Shown here: positions 55,361-64,000 of the stretch, piece after piece | Position numbering within the stretch: the first letter of the stretch is position 1 | Layout: each line of letters opens with the position of its first letter | Assembly: GCA_025450585.1 (NCBI GenBank) | Contig: JANWHD010000027.1 | Coordinates: 79,423 to 143,422, forward strand | Length of the DNA: 64,000 nucleotides | Direction: 5' to 3' | Source: Solirubrobacterales bacterium | GTDB taxonomy: Bacteria > Actinomycetota > Thermoleophilia > Solirubrobacterales > 70-9 | Translations under genes and position numbers: made by a program | The notes under the pieces: generated by a model | What the model saw: only the letters and a program-made list of their open reading frames with translations | What the model was told of the DNA's origin: nothing | The model's database searches: none

Positions 55361-56527
55361 CTACGCCTGTCTGCTTGCCTGTGGGACGGCGGTGTAGGTG
55401 CGCTTCGTCTCCGCCACAGCGTCCCGGTAGACGTCCTCGATCGCCACTCCTGCATCGATCGCCTCGCGCGCCCGCTGGGCGCCGTTGCGGGCCGGAAGGT
55501 CGACCTCGATGTCCAGCTGGGAACGCGCCGGCTCGGTCCAGGAAAGCAGCGACTCGAGCGCAGCGGGCGCCTCCACCTCGACCCCGCGGCGGAAGTCGAT
55601 CTGCCGTCCGTCCATCCCGTAGCGGATCGCGCGCCAGAGGTTCTCCTCGATTTCGCGGTCGGCGAGCGGGCGTCCGGCCCCGTCATAGCCGTGCTCGTCG
55701 TAGGAGAGGGCCGTCTGGGCGATGCAGGCGGCGATCAGCCCGGCGAGGGCGAAGGACTCCTCCCCGCGCGTCTGCGCGTCGCATATACGCACCTCAACCG
55801 TGCCGAAGGAGTGGTGCGGGCGCACGCTCCACCACAGCTGGGTGGACTCGACCACCGAGCCGGCCCGCTTGAGGGTGCCGATGAAGTCGGCGTAGCTGGC
55901 CCAATCGACGAAGGGGCTGGGGACCCCGCAGCGGGGGAAGGTACGGGTGAAGATCTCGGTCCGCACCGTGTGCAGGCCGCTGTCACGGCGGTCCAGGAAG
56001 GGAGAGTTGGCCGACACCGCGAGCAGAAGCGGCAGCAGCTCGCGCATCCAGTCGCAGACGGCGATCGCGCGGTCGGCGCCGCGCACGCCCATGTGCACGT
56101 GCATGCTCCAGGTGTTGTTGCGCTGGGCCACGTAGCCGAGTTCGTGCCGCAAGCGGTTGTAGTGGGGCGTATCGATGATCCGCTGGTCGAGGTAGCTGGC
56201 CCAAGGGTGCGTTCCCATCGCACCCAGTCCGAGACCCATCCCTTCGACCAGTCCGAAGAGGCGGATACGACGCTCGCGCTGCAGGGCCACCGCCGCAGCG
56301 AAGCTCTCGGCGCGACCCGAGCGGATCTCGATCTCCGACGCGATCAGCTCGCCGGCCGCGGACTCTGCGAGCAGCTCGTCACGCTGGCAGGCGGCGTAGA
56401 CGTCCTCGAAGCGATGCTCGAGCTCGAGCGTGGCCGGATCGAGGATCGCGAACTCCTCCTCGAGGCCGATGGTGAAGTCGGTGGAGGACTCGAACGTCTC
56501 CCGAGCGAGATCGAGGTCCAGGGACAA
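55361..56527 (-). CDS. YbdK-type carboxylate-amine ligase / glutamate-cysteine ligase family 2
   Basis: FTIGLEEEFAILDPATLELEHRF, MGTHPWASYLDQRIIDTPHYNRLRHELGYVAQRNNTWSMHVHMGVRGADRAI. Confidence 0.88.
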   Translation of the reverse strand: MSLDLDLARETFESSTDFTIGLEEEFAILDPATLELEHRFEDVYAACQRDELLAESAAGELIASEIEIRSGRAESFAAAVALQRERRIRLFGLVEGMGLGLGAMGTHPWASYLDQRIIDTPHYNRLRHELGYVAQRNNTWSMHVHMGVRGADRAIAVCDWMRELLPLLLAVSANSPFLDRRDSGLHTVRTEIFTRTFPRCGVPSPFVDWASYADFIGTLKRAGSVVESTQLWWSVRPHHSFGTVEVRICDAQTRGEESFALAGLIAACIAQTALSYDEHGYDGAGRPLADREIEENLWRAIRYGMDGRQIDFRRGVEVEAPAALESLLSWTEPARSQLDIEVDLPARNGAQRAREAIDAGVAIEDVYRDAVAETKRTYTAVPQASRQA

Positions 56528-56536
56528 GAGCCAGCC

Positions 56537-57205
56537 TCAGGTCAGGTAGAAGTAGAGCGCGTAGAGGAGGTCGACTGCGGGGCTCGAGGTGTGAACCGTC
56601 ACCTCCGGCGGCACCTGGAGAAGCTGCTCGGAGTAGTTGAAGATGATCTTCACCCCGGCCTCGACCAGCCGGTCGGCAACCGCCTGGGCGGCGGCGGCAG
56701 GCACGGCGAGCACGCCGACGACGATCTCCTGCTCGGCCACGACCGACTCCAGCTCGGAGAAGTCGCGCACCCTCAGGTCGCCGACCTCGCTGCCGACCAC
56801 CCCACTGTCGACGTCGAACATGGCAACGATCTGGAAGCCGTGGTCGGCGAACATGTCGGAGCTGGCAATCGCCTGACCCAGGTTGCCGGCGCCGAAGAGG
56901 GCGATGTTGTGCTGGCCCGAGGTGCGCAGGATCTTGCGGACCTCCGCCACCAGGGAGTCGACGTTGTAGCCGACGCCGCGCTTGCCGAACTTGCCGAAGC
57001 CCGAGAGATCGCGGCGGATCTGGGTCGGGTTGATGTGCGTGTACTCGGAGAGTTCCTGCGAGGAGATCGTCTCGCGGCCCATCTTGCGGGCCTGCGTCAG
57101 TACCTGCAGGTAGCGCGAGAGCCGCGCCGCGACGCCGAGCGAGAGCCGCTCGCCCTCGACGATCAGCCCGTCTGCCGTGTCCTGCTCTTCGATCAGGGGA
57201 TTCAC
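56537..57205 (-). CDS. rex: Redox-sensing transcriptional repressor Rex
   Basis: ARLSRYLQVLTQ...ISSQELSEYTHINPTQIRRDLSGFGKFGKRGVGYNV, ALFGAGNLGQAIASSDMF. Confidence 0.93.
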   Translation of the reverse strand: MNPLIEEQDTADGLIVEGERLSLGVAARLSRYLQVLTQARKMGRETISSQELSEYTHINPTQIRRDLSGFGKFGKRGVGYNVDSLVAEVRKILRTSGQHNIALFGAGNLGQAIASSDMFADHGFQIVAMFDVDSGVVGSEVGDLRVRDFSELESVVAEQEIVVGVLAVPAAAAQAVADRLVEAGVKIIFNYSEQLLQVPPEVTVHTSSPAVDLLYALYFYLT

Positions 57206-57450
57206 GCCCTCACAGTATCGAGCCTCGTCCGCACCGCCGCCTCGTCGAGGACCAGCTCGGACACGACCGTGCCGTCAACCTCCACTACTGGGATTCTCTC
57301 CAGCATTCGCCGGAGCAGCAGCTCCTCGCTCTCGATGTCGACCTCGTGCAGCTCGAAGCGGTAGCCCTCCCCGTGCAGGGCCACAAGCCTCTCGATCGCT
57401 TCCGCGCAGAGGTGACACTCCGGCCGGGAGTAGACCGTGACCCGGGTCAT
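57202..57450 (-). CDS. Glutaredoxin-like protein
   Basis: MTRVTVYSRPECHLCAEAIERLVALHGEGYRFELHEVDIESEELLLRRMLERIPVVEVDGTVVSELVLDE. Confidence 0.85.
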   Translation of the reverse strand: MTRVTVYSRPECHLCAEAIERLVALHGEGYRFELHEVDIESEELLLRRMLERIPVVEVDGTVVSELVLDEAAVRTRLDTVRA

Positions 57451-58457
57451 GCCGCGCGCTTGGGTGTGGCGAAGGCGTCGTAGGCGAGGTAGCCGGGGTA
57501 TGGGATCGGCTCGGCGAAGCGAGCGGCGGAGCCGATCATCGCGGCGTTGTCGGTGCAGAGCTCGAGTCCGACCAGCTTGAGGGCCGCCCCATTGCGCTCG
57601 CAGGCCTCGCGTACCGCCCCGCGCAACGGCCCGTTCGCGGCCACCCCCCCGCCCAGGGCGACGGCCTGCCAGCCTCCCCCCTTCAGCGCGCGCTCGAGCT
57701 TGGCGACGAGCTGCCCGACGGCGGCGGCCTGGAAGCTCGCCGCCAGGTCGGCGCGGCGCTCGCTCACGCCGTCGGGGCCGAGATCCCGGCAAAGGTAGAC
57801 GAGGGCGGTCTTGAGGCCGCTGAAGCTGAAGTCGAGGCCCGGGTCGCGGCTCATCGCCACCGGCATCTCGAACGCCGCAGGATCGCCCTCGCGGGCGAGC
57901 TTCTCCAGCGCCGGCCCACCCGGGTAGCCGAGACTGAGCAGACGGGCGACCTTGTCGAAGGCCTCCCCAGCCGCGTCGTCGAGGGTCTGGCCGAGCACCT
58001 CGTGGCCGGCGTGGCCGCGCACGGCGGCCAGCAGCGTGTGGCCGCCGCTGGCGAGGAGGCAGAGGAAGGGCGGCTCCAGCGGCTCGGGATCGAGGAAGTT
58101 GGCGGCGACGTGCCCCTGCAGGTGATCGACCGGGATCAGCGGCAGGCGGCGGGGGGCGGCGATCGCCTTCGCCGTGCTCACCCCGACCAGCAGCGCGCCG
58201 ATCAGCCCCGGGCCGGCGGTGACGGCCACCGAGCCGACGTCGTCGAGCGTGGCGCCGGCCTCGCTCAGGGCCGCCTCGACGACCGGGGTCGCCAGCTCCA
58301 GGTGGTGGCGCGAGGCGACCTCGGGCACGACGCCGCCGAACTGCGCATGGGCCGCCGCCTGGGAGGAGATCGTGTTGGCGAGCACGCGCGGCCCGTCCAG
58401 CACCGCCGCGCAGGTGTCGTCGCACGAGGTCTCCAGTGCGAGGATCAATCCAGCCAC
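57447..58457 (-). CDS. tsaD: tRNA t6A37 threonylcarbamoyltransferase TsaD
   Basis: GTG start: VAGLILALETSCDDTCAAVLDG..., VDHLQGHVAANFL, LCLLASGGHTLL, ALGGGVAANGPLRGAVREACE. Confidence 0.95.
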   Translation of the reverse strand: MAGLILALETSCDDTCAAVLDGPRVLANTISSQAAAHAQFGGVVPEVASRHHLELATPVVEAALSEAGATLDDVGSVAVTAGPGLIGALLVGVSTAKAIAAPRRLPLIPVDHLQGHVAANFLDPEPLEPPFLCLLASGGHTLLAAVRGHAGHEVLGQTLDDAAGEAFDKVARLLSLGYPGGPALEKLAREGDPAAFEMPVAMSRDPGLDFSFSGLKTALVYLCRDLGPDGVSERRADLAASFQAAAVGQLVAKLERALKGGGWQAVALGGGVAANGPLRGAVREACERNGAALKLVGLELCTDNAAMIGSAARFAEPIPYPGYLAYDAFATPKRAA

Positions 58458-58930
58458 ATGATCAGAGCGTCCTCGCCGTTGTCCTGGTAGTAGCGAGGCC
58501 GCACCCCTGCCGAGCGGAACCCGAGCCTCTCGTACATCGCGATCGCGGGCCGGTTGGAGACCCGGACCTCGAGCGTGAAGGGAAGCCGTCCTCCCCCCTC
58601 TTCGACCAGCTGGGAGATCAGGCCGCTGGCGATGCCGGCGCGTCGGCGCTCGGGCGCGACGGCGACGTTCATCAGGTGCCAGACCTGGTCGTAGCGCGAG
58701 CAGACCAGGTAGCCGCACAGCTCTTCGCCGTCGGTCGCCGCGAGGCAGATGCCGGACGGCTTGGAGAGCTCGAGCACGAACATCGCCAGCGACCATGGGG
58801 TGGGGAAGGAGCGCCGCTCGATCGAGATCACAGCGGGCAGGTCGCTGTAGGCGAGCCGCCTTACCTCGACTCCCTCGATCGCCTCACTCGGCCGTCTTGG
58901 CATCGTTTCGCTCACGCCATCGCTGCGCAT
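58445..58930 (-). CDS. rimI: Ribosomal protein S18-alanine N-acetyltransferase-like (RimI)
   Basis: VISIERRSFPTPWSLAMFVLEL, LMNVAVAPERRRAGIASGLISQL; between tsaB and tsaD. Confidence 0.88.
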   Translation of the reverse strand: MRSDGVSETMPRRPSEAIEGVEVRRLAYSDLPAVISIERRSFPTPWSLAMFVLELSKPSGICLAATDGEELCGYLVCSRYDQVWHLMNVAVAPERRRAGIASGLISQLVEEGGGRLPFTLEVRVSNRPAIAMYERLGFRSAGVRPRYYQDNGEDALIMWLD

Positions 58931-59591
58931 CGGGAGGTCTCAGGTAGATCGGCTCGAGCCGGTCGCCGTCCCCGCCGTCATCGGCCTCCGCGAGCGTGCA
59001 CACGTGCCGCGCCGCGACCCGGTGGACGGGGTCGGCGTCGCCGGGGACCTCGACGTCCCGACTCGCCAGCTCATCTCGAAATCGTACCGCTCCCGATCCG
59101 ACCGCCAGAGGCGGTTGCGGAAGAGCCCCGACGCGGTCTGCCAGCTCCTCGGGCGCGGCCACGAAGGGCTCCCAGAGCCGCGAGCCGTCAGCCGAGTAGA
59201 GCGCGGCAAACGCCTCCCCGCGGCGTGCGTCGAGCACGACCAGGCAGGCCCGGTCCGGGCCCACGGCCTCGCCCGCCGCGTGGCCGAGAGCGTCGAGGGT
59301 GCAGACCCCCGTCATCGGCAGGCCGGTGCTCGCCGCCAGGCCGCGAGCCGTGGCGATCGCGATGCGGATCCCGACGAAGGAGCCCGGGCCGAGACCGACC
59401 GCGATCCGGTCGACCGCCCCCCAGCCACCGATAGCCGCCGCCGCGCGCTCGACCTCGTCAAGCAGCGCGGTCGAGTGCCGCGGACTCCCGTCGGGCCCGA
59501 GCCCGAGCCGCTCCTCGTGCATCGCCGTGCCGCCGCGCGTCGAGCAGACAGCGGTGTCGGCGGTCGCCGTGTCGAAACCGACGACGGCCAT
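58884..59591 (-). CDS. tsaB: tRNA t6A37 modification protein TsaB
   Basis: MAVVGFDTATADTAVCST...IAVGLGPGSFVGIRIAIATARGLAASTGLPMTGVCTLDAL. Confidence 0.92.
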   Translation of the reverse strand: MAVVGFDTATADTAVCSTRGGTAMHEERLGLGPDGSPRHSTALLDEVERAAAAIGGWGAVDRIAVGLGPGSFVGIRIAIATARGLAASTGLPMTGVCTLDALGHAAGEAVGPDRACLVVLDARRGEAFAALYSADGSRLWEPFVAAPEELADRVGALPQPPLAVGSGAVRFRDELASRDVEVPGDADPVHRVAARHVCTLAEADDGGDGDRLEPIYLRPPDAQRWRERNDAKTAE

Positions 59592-59607
59592 CTGGGTTCT
59601 CGGGCGG

Positions 59608-59982
59608 TCAGTCAGAGACGTTGAAGATGAAGAGGCCGACGCGTTTGCCCCCAACGAACCAGGTCACCCGGTGCTTGCCGGGGATGTTGGAGGTGATCTT
59701 GTTGACGTAGAGCTTTCCCTGTTTGGCGGGCTGGGCTTTCGCGCAGATGTTTTCCCCGGTCGGGAACTTGACGCAGATGCTGTAGTCGACTTCTCCCTGG
59801 AGGCTTTTAAAGAAGGCGCCCTTTTTGCTTTTCTTCGGGCACTTGTGCGCCGGGGTCGCGTTCTGGGAGACGCCGCAGGCGACGTAATGCCGGTAGGCGG
59901 CCGCCCCCGCCGATGCTGGCGCCAGGCTGGCCAGCGCGGCGAGCGCCAGCAGCGCGGCGCCCAGCGTCTTCATTCCCTTCAT
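59608..59982 (-). CDS. Secreted hypothetical protein
   Basis: MKGMKTLGAALLALAALASLAPASAGAAAYRHYVACGVSQNATPAHKCPKKSKKGAFF...; sits between tsaE and tsaB. Confidence 0.6.
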   Translation of the reverse strand: MKGMKTLGAALLALAALASLAPASAGAAAYRHYVACGVSQNATPAHKCPKKSKKGAFFKSLQGEVDYSICVKFPTGENICAKAQPAKQGKLYVNKITSNIPGKHRVTWFVGGKRVGLFIFNVSD

Positions 59983-60051
59983 CGGCATCCCTCCAGTTCG
60001 CGTTGCGACGTCAGCTTCGATGCTACATGGACCGCTGTCTACCAAACACGC

Positions 60052-60489
60052 CTATTTGCGGGCGGATGCGGCGGGAATCTCGATCTCGCGGCGGTCGCCG
60101 CCCGCGTGCGCGAGGCGCACCGCCAGGACCCGCCTGTCGCCGAGCTGGGGCTCGGCCACGGCGGGCCACTCGACGAAGGCGACCGCGCCGGCAACCAGGT
60201 AGTCCTCGAGCAGGGCGGGATCCTCGCTCTCGAGGCCGCTCTCGAGACGGTAGAGGTCGAGGTGGGCGACCGGCACCCGCCCGCCCTCGTAGCGATGGCC
60301 GATCGTGAAGGTGGGCGAGGTGACCGGCGACCCGATGCCGAGCGCCCGGCAGGCGCCGCGGACCAGGGTCGTCTTGCCGGCGCCGACCTCGCCGCTGAGG
60401 ACGACCACGTCGCCGGGCGCGAGCCGCTCGGCGAGCTCGGCGCCGAGGGCTTCGGTCGCCGCGGCGGACTGCGTGAGATGGATGGTCAC
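60052..60489 (-). CDS. tsaE: tRNA t6A37 modification ATPase TsaE
   Basis: GTG start at 60489: VTIHLTQSAAATEALGAELAERLAPGDVVVLSGEVGAGKTTLVRGACRALGIGSPVTSPTFTI. Confidence 0.93.
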   Translation of the reverse strand: MTIHLTQSAAATEALGAELAERLAPGDVVVLSGEVGAGKTTLVRGACRALGIGSPVTSPTFTIGHRYEGGRVPVAHLDLYRLESGLESEDPALLEDYLVAGAVAFVEWPAVAEPQLGDRRVLAVRLAHAGGDRREIEIPAASARK

Positions 60490-61160
60490 CCGAAGAAGCC
60501 GAGCTGGTCGGCGGGGGGCTCGGGCGCCGAATCCGCCTCCTCCGCCTCCTCGAGAGGTTCTTCGGCGGCGACCGGGGGGCCCATCGCCAGCAGATCCGGG
60601 ATGGTGGCGAAGTCCCCGCGCAGGGTCTCCTTTACGGCCGGTGTGCGCAGCGCAGCCGCCGGGTGGAATATCGGCAGCAGGAAGACCGTGCGGCTGCCCA
60701 GCTCGTGCACCTGGGGCGTTCCGCGCACCCGGGTGATCCCAGCCGGATTGCCGGTGAGCAGCTTGGTGGCGAAGTTGCCCAGCGTGCAGATGACCGTCGG
60801 CTCGATCAGGCGCACTTGCTCGAAGAGGTAGGGACGGCAGGCCTCGATCTCCAGGGGCTGCGGGTCGCGGTTCCCCGGCGGGCGGCTCTTCAGCACGTTG
60901 GCGATGAAGACCTCCTCGCGCGAGAGCCCGATCTCCTCCAGCATCTGGTTGAGCAGCTGGCCGGCGCGGCCGACGAAGGGCAGGCCCTGGCGGTCCTCTT
61001 CGGCCCCGGGCGCCTCGCCGACGAACATCAGGTCCGCGTCCGCGTCCCCGGCGCCGAAGACGGCCTTGGCCCGCGTCTCGTGCAGGGGGCACTTCGTGCA
61101 GGCCTGGACTTCCTTGTAGAGCGCGACCAGCTCCTCGCGCCGCTCCTCAGCGGTGGCCAT
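60486..61160 (-). CDS. Uracil-DNA glycosylase, family 4
   Basis: CTKCPLHETRAKAVFGAGDADADLMFVGEAPGAEEDRQGLPFVGRAGQLLNQML...VFIANVLKSRPPGNRDP. Confidence 0.93.
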   Translation of the reverse strand: MATAEERREELVALYKEVQACTKCPLHETRAKAVFGAGDADADLMFVGEAPGAEEDRQGLPFVGRAGQLLNQMLEEIGLSREEVFIANVLKSRPPGNRDPQPLEIEACRPYLFEQVRLIEPTVICTLGNFATKLLTGNPAGITRVRGTPQVHELGSRTVFLLPIFHPAAALRTPAVKETLRGDFATIPDLLAMGPPVAAEEPLEEAEEADSAPEPPADQLGFFG

Positions 61161-61417
61161 CAGAGCTCTCCAGAGGCGCGCTTGCGCTTGGTCTCGGCCA
61201 GGCGCTCGCCGCGCGCCTCTTCGCGCTCTCGTCGCTGCGATTCACCCGAGCGAACGCCGGCACCGCGGGGCTGTCGACTGGGTGGGGAAACCGGCGAGAG
61301 CAAGCGTCGTGTGCGGTCCGAGCCGCAGACCGGGCAGGGAAAGCTCTGCCTATCGCTGGGCACCAGCTCCTCGAAGCGGTCGCCGCACTGCTCGCACTCG
61401 AACTCATAGACGGGCAC
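61160..61417 (-). CDS. FmdB-type zinc-ribbon protein (GTG start proposed)
   Basis: VPVYEFECEQCGDRFEELVPSDRQSFPCPVCGSDRTRRLLSPVSPP; CxxC...CxxC. Confidence 0.85.
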   Translation of the reverse strand: MPVYEFECEQCGDRFEELVPSDRQSFPCPVCGSDRTRRLLSPVSPPSRQPRGAGVRSGESQRREREEARGERLAETKRKRASGEL

Positions 61418-61447
61418 TCTGGCGCCCATCTTAAGAGCCAGGCTCTA

Positions 61448-61615
61448 AGGACCTATCCCGTTAGGGGGCGTGCCCCTGGGACGGCCCAGGACCAAGCGGG
61501 GCGGTCACGGCGTGGATTCCGCATAGCAGCGCCATGTGGGATTCGCGACGGGGCCGAATCCGCGCCGTGTCCTGGGCCGTATCCAGGGGTGCGATCGCCT
61601 AGCGGGATAGGTCCT
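61448..61615. repeat. Nested-palindrome repeat, copy B (168 bp)
   Basis: AGGACCTATCCCG/CGGGATAGGTCCT outer arms; near-identical to copy A at 6792-6959, same orientation. Confidence 0.92.
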
Positions 61616-61621
61616 AAGTCG

Positions 61622-62557
61622 CTAGGACAGCGGCTCCCAGTCCCAGGCCTTCGCCGAGGTGAGACTCTCCTGCTCGAGGTAGCGGCGCAGCTCCGCCAGC
61701 TCGGCCGGCTCGATGCCGTAGACGTGGTCGGGTTCGGGGAAGTGACGGGTGCGGACCTCGGCTACGTACTGGCGGACGCCACCGACCATCTCGTCGTGGA
61801 CGTGGGCGTATTGCTTGACGAATTTCGCCATGCGGCCGGTGGTGATGCCGAGCAGGTCGTGGAAGACGAGGACCTGGCCCGCGGTCGCCGGGCCGGCGCC
61901 GATGCCGATCGTCGGGATCTCGAGCTTCTCGACGATCGCCTCGGTGACGGCGGCTGGAACGGCCTCGAAGACGATCGCGAAGCAGCCGACCGCCTGCAGT
62001 GCCAGGGCGTCCTCGCAGAGCTGGATCGCGCTCTGCGCGGTCTTGCCCTGGGCTTTGTAGCCGCCGAGCGCGGTGGCCGTTTGGGGCGTGAGGCCGACGT
62101 GGCCCATCACCGGGATCCCGGAACGGACGATCGCGCGGGCGCGCTCGACCGAGACCCCCCCAGCCTCCAGCTTGACCGTCTGGCAGCCGGTCTCCTTGAC
62201 CAGGCGCTGGGCGTTGCCGATCGCTAGCTCGTTGCTCGCCTCGTAGCTGCCCATCGGCATGTCGCCGATCATCAGCGGCGTCTTCAGCCCGCGCCGCACG
62301 GCCTTGCCGAGGACGATCATCTCCTCCATCGAGACGGCCTCCGTGCCGGGGTGGCCGAGCACGACCATCGCCGCCGAGTCGCCGACCAAGACGACGTCGG
62401 CGCCGGCCTCCTCGGCGACCCTGGCCGAGGGGTAGTCGTAGGCGGTGACCATCGCGATCGGCTCGCCTGCCGCCTTCATCTCAGCCAGGCGGGGCAGGGT
62501 GACCGGCTTGCGCCCCTCCGGCGGCGGCGCGGTGTGCGAGCGGGCGCCGGAGCTCAT
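61622..62557 (-). CDS. panB: 3-methyl-2-oxobutanoate hydroxymethyltransferase
   Basis: MVTAYDYPSARVAEEAGADVVLVGDSAAMVVLGHPGTEAVSMEEMI; GHVGLTPQTATALGGYKAQGK. Confidence 0.96.
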   Translation of the reverse strand: MSSGARSHTAPPPEGRKPVTLPRLAEMKAAGEPIAMVTAYDYPSARVAEEAGADVVLVGDSAAMVVLGHPGTEAVSMEEMIVLGKAVRRGLKTPLMIGDMPMGSYEASNELAIGNAQRLVKETGCQTVKLEAGGVSVERARAIVRSGIPVMGHVGLTPQTATALGGYKAQGKTAQSAIQLCEDALALQAVGCFAIVFEAVPAAVTEAIVEKLEIPTIGIGAGPATAGQVLVFHDLLGITTGRMAKFVKQYAHVHDEMVGGVRQYVAEVRTRHFPEPDHVYGIEPAELAELRRYLEQESLTSAKAWDWEPLS

Positions 62558-62970
62558 CAGGCCATCTCCGCATCGGACGCGTGCGCCGGTTCGGCGAGCA
62601 GCACCTCGGGGTGGCTGTCGACGGCGACGATCTCATTCTTCTCGCCGACATGGACGACGACCGGCGAGTAGGTCTCGAGGTCGCTCTCGTCATAGGCGCC
62701 GAAGGAGGCGACGATGATCTTGTGGCCGGGGCGGGTCAGATGGGCGGCGGCGCCGTTGACCTGCATCGTCTTCGAGCCGGGCTCGCCGTCGATCACGTAG
62801 GTGACGAAGCGCGCTCCGTTGTCGATGTCCCAGACGTGGACCTGCTCATTGGTGATCAGGTCCGCGCTCGCCATCAGCTCGGTGTCGATCGTGATGCTGC
62901 CGATGTAGTCGACGTCGCAGTCGGTCACCGTCGCGCGGTGGATCTTGGACTTGAGCATCTGCCTTTGCAT
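62557..62970 (-). CDS. panD: Aspartate 1-decarboxylase
   Basis: KSKIHRATVTDCDVDYIGSITIDTELMASADLITNEQVHVWDIDNGARFVTYVIDGEPGS. Confidence 0.96.
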   Translation of the reverse strand: MQRQMLKSKIHRATVTDCDVDYIGSITIDTELMASADLITNEQVHVWDIDNGARFVTYVIDGEPGSKTMQVNGAAAHLTRPGHKIIVASFGAYDESDLETYSPVVVHVGEKNEIVAVDSHPEVLLAEPAHASDAEMA

Positions 62971-63005
62971 TGCGCCTCCGTGTCAGCTCTCGCGGGTTGA
63001 AGCCT

Positions 63006-63911
63006 TCAAGGTCGAATCACCACGTTGTCGATCAGGCGGGCGCCGCCGACGTGGGCGGCAACCGCGATCAGGGTCGGGCGGTCGCCCAGCTCGGCGACCT
63101 CGGTCAAGTTCTCGGCGTCGCGCGCCTCCAAGTACTCGGGCTCGACGTCGGCGGCGTCGAGCTCGGCGCGGGCGGCGCGCAGACCGGCATCGAGGTCCTC
63201 GGCGCGGGCCGTCTCCTCCGCCGCGCGCAGCGCCCGCGAGAGCGCCCCCGCCTGCCCCCGCGCGCGCGGGTCGAGGTAGGCGTTGCGCGAGCTCATCGCC
63301 AGGCCGTCGGCCTCGCGCACGGTCGGCAGCACCTCGACCCTCACAGGAATGTCGAGGTCGCGGACCATGCGGCGGATCACCGCAACCTGCTGCGCATCCT
63401 TCTGCCCGAAGTAGGCGACGTCGGGCTGGACCGTGTTGAAGAGCTTCGTGACGACGGTGGTGACCCCACGGAAGTGCCCCGAGCCACGTCGCGAGGGATC
63501 GCCGTCGAGGACGCCGGTGAGCTCCCCGTCCACCTCGACGTGGGTGGCGAATCCGTCCGGGTAGACCGCCTCCACCGGCGGCGCGTAGACGATGTCGACG
63601 CCCGCCTCGGCGGCGAGGCGCAAGTCGCGCTCCTCATCGCGCGGGTAGCGGTCGAGGTCCTCGCCCGGGCCGAACTGGGCCGGGTTGACGAAGAGGCTCA
63701 TCACGACGACGTCGCTCTCGGCTCGCGCGGCGCGGAGCAACGAGAGGTGCCCCTCGTGCAGGCAGCCCATCGTCGGCACGAGGCCGATCGTGGCGCCGTC
63801 ACGACGGGCGGGAGCAAGCGCGGCTCGAAGCTCGTCCTTGACACGGAAGAGCTTCACGTCGCCTTGTGCGTGAGTGGGATCGACGAGTTCTGCGAGGTTC
63901 ATTTGGTCCAT
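63006..63911 (-). CDS. panC: Pantoate--beta-alanine ligase
   Basis: IGLVPTMGCLHEGHLSLLRAA, VVMSLFVNPAQFGPGEDLDRYPR, YFGQKDAQQVAVIRRMV, SSRNAYL. Confidence 0.96.
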   Translation of the reverse strand: MDQMNLAELVDPTHAQGDVKLFRVKDELRAALAPARRDGATIGLVPTMGCLHEGHLSLLRAARAESDVVVMSLFVNPAQFGPGEDLDRYPRDEERDLRLAAEAGVDIVYAPPVEAVYPDGFATHVEVDGELTGVLDGDPSRRGSGHFRGVTTVVTKLFNTVQPDVAYFGQKDAQQVAVIRRMVRDLDIPVRVEVLPTVREADGLAMSSRNAYLDPRARGQAGALSRALRAAEETARAEDLDAGLRAARAELDAADVEPEYLEARDAENLTEVAELGDRPTLIAVAAHVGGARLIDNVVIRP

Positions 63912-64000
63912 GCCCTTCGGGTCACGGCCGCTTGCGGATTATAGGCAGTCCCGTGCGGAACTACGCGGTTTTGATCACATTGCGCGAGTTGCCCAAAGAC

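Overview
High-GC actinobacterial chromosome segment. Gene content and order suggest Thermoleophilia/Solirubrobacterales (inference). Most of the window is conserved housekeeping on the minus strand: aroKB-aroC-aroE-mltG-ruvX-alaS; mnmA; aspS-hisS; ETF-QO; thrC; a LeuRS-like gene; two ABC exporters; a TrkA/APC-USP transporter group; hppA; gshA-like; rex; tsaD-rimI-tsaB and tsaE-udg; panC-panD-panB. The most unusual region is 18.26-25.8 kb. There an intact tRNA-Met(CAU) gene is followed by two further copies of its 3' half (20640-20682 and 23383-23426). These bound two small tandem modules with no visible integrase, each with its own short repeats near the boundaries at matching distances, as expected for integrase att sites. 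Cargo includes a DUF5678-like/retropepsin-like pair and a truncated AlbA_2-like gene; just outside lies an HTH/AbiEii-like nucleotidyltransferase pair with an AT-rich operator array. Other notable observations: three ~166-168 bp nested palindromes that appear to be one family, with a compensatory base change and strand-consistent G-U pairs; a ~45-bp element upstream of two unrelated genes; two long inverted-repeat terminators with conserved loop but different stems; two candidate structured RNAs; an IscU-like/MnmA fusion; and an adenylate-cyclase/cNMP-binding MFS pair. All calls come from reading the sequence and the supplied ORF translations; no database search was done.
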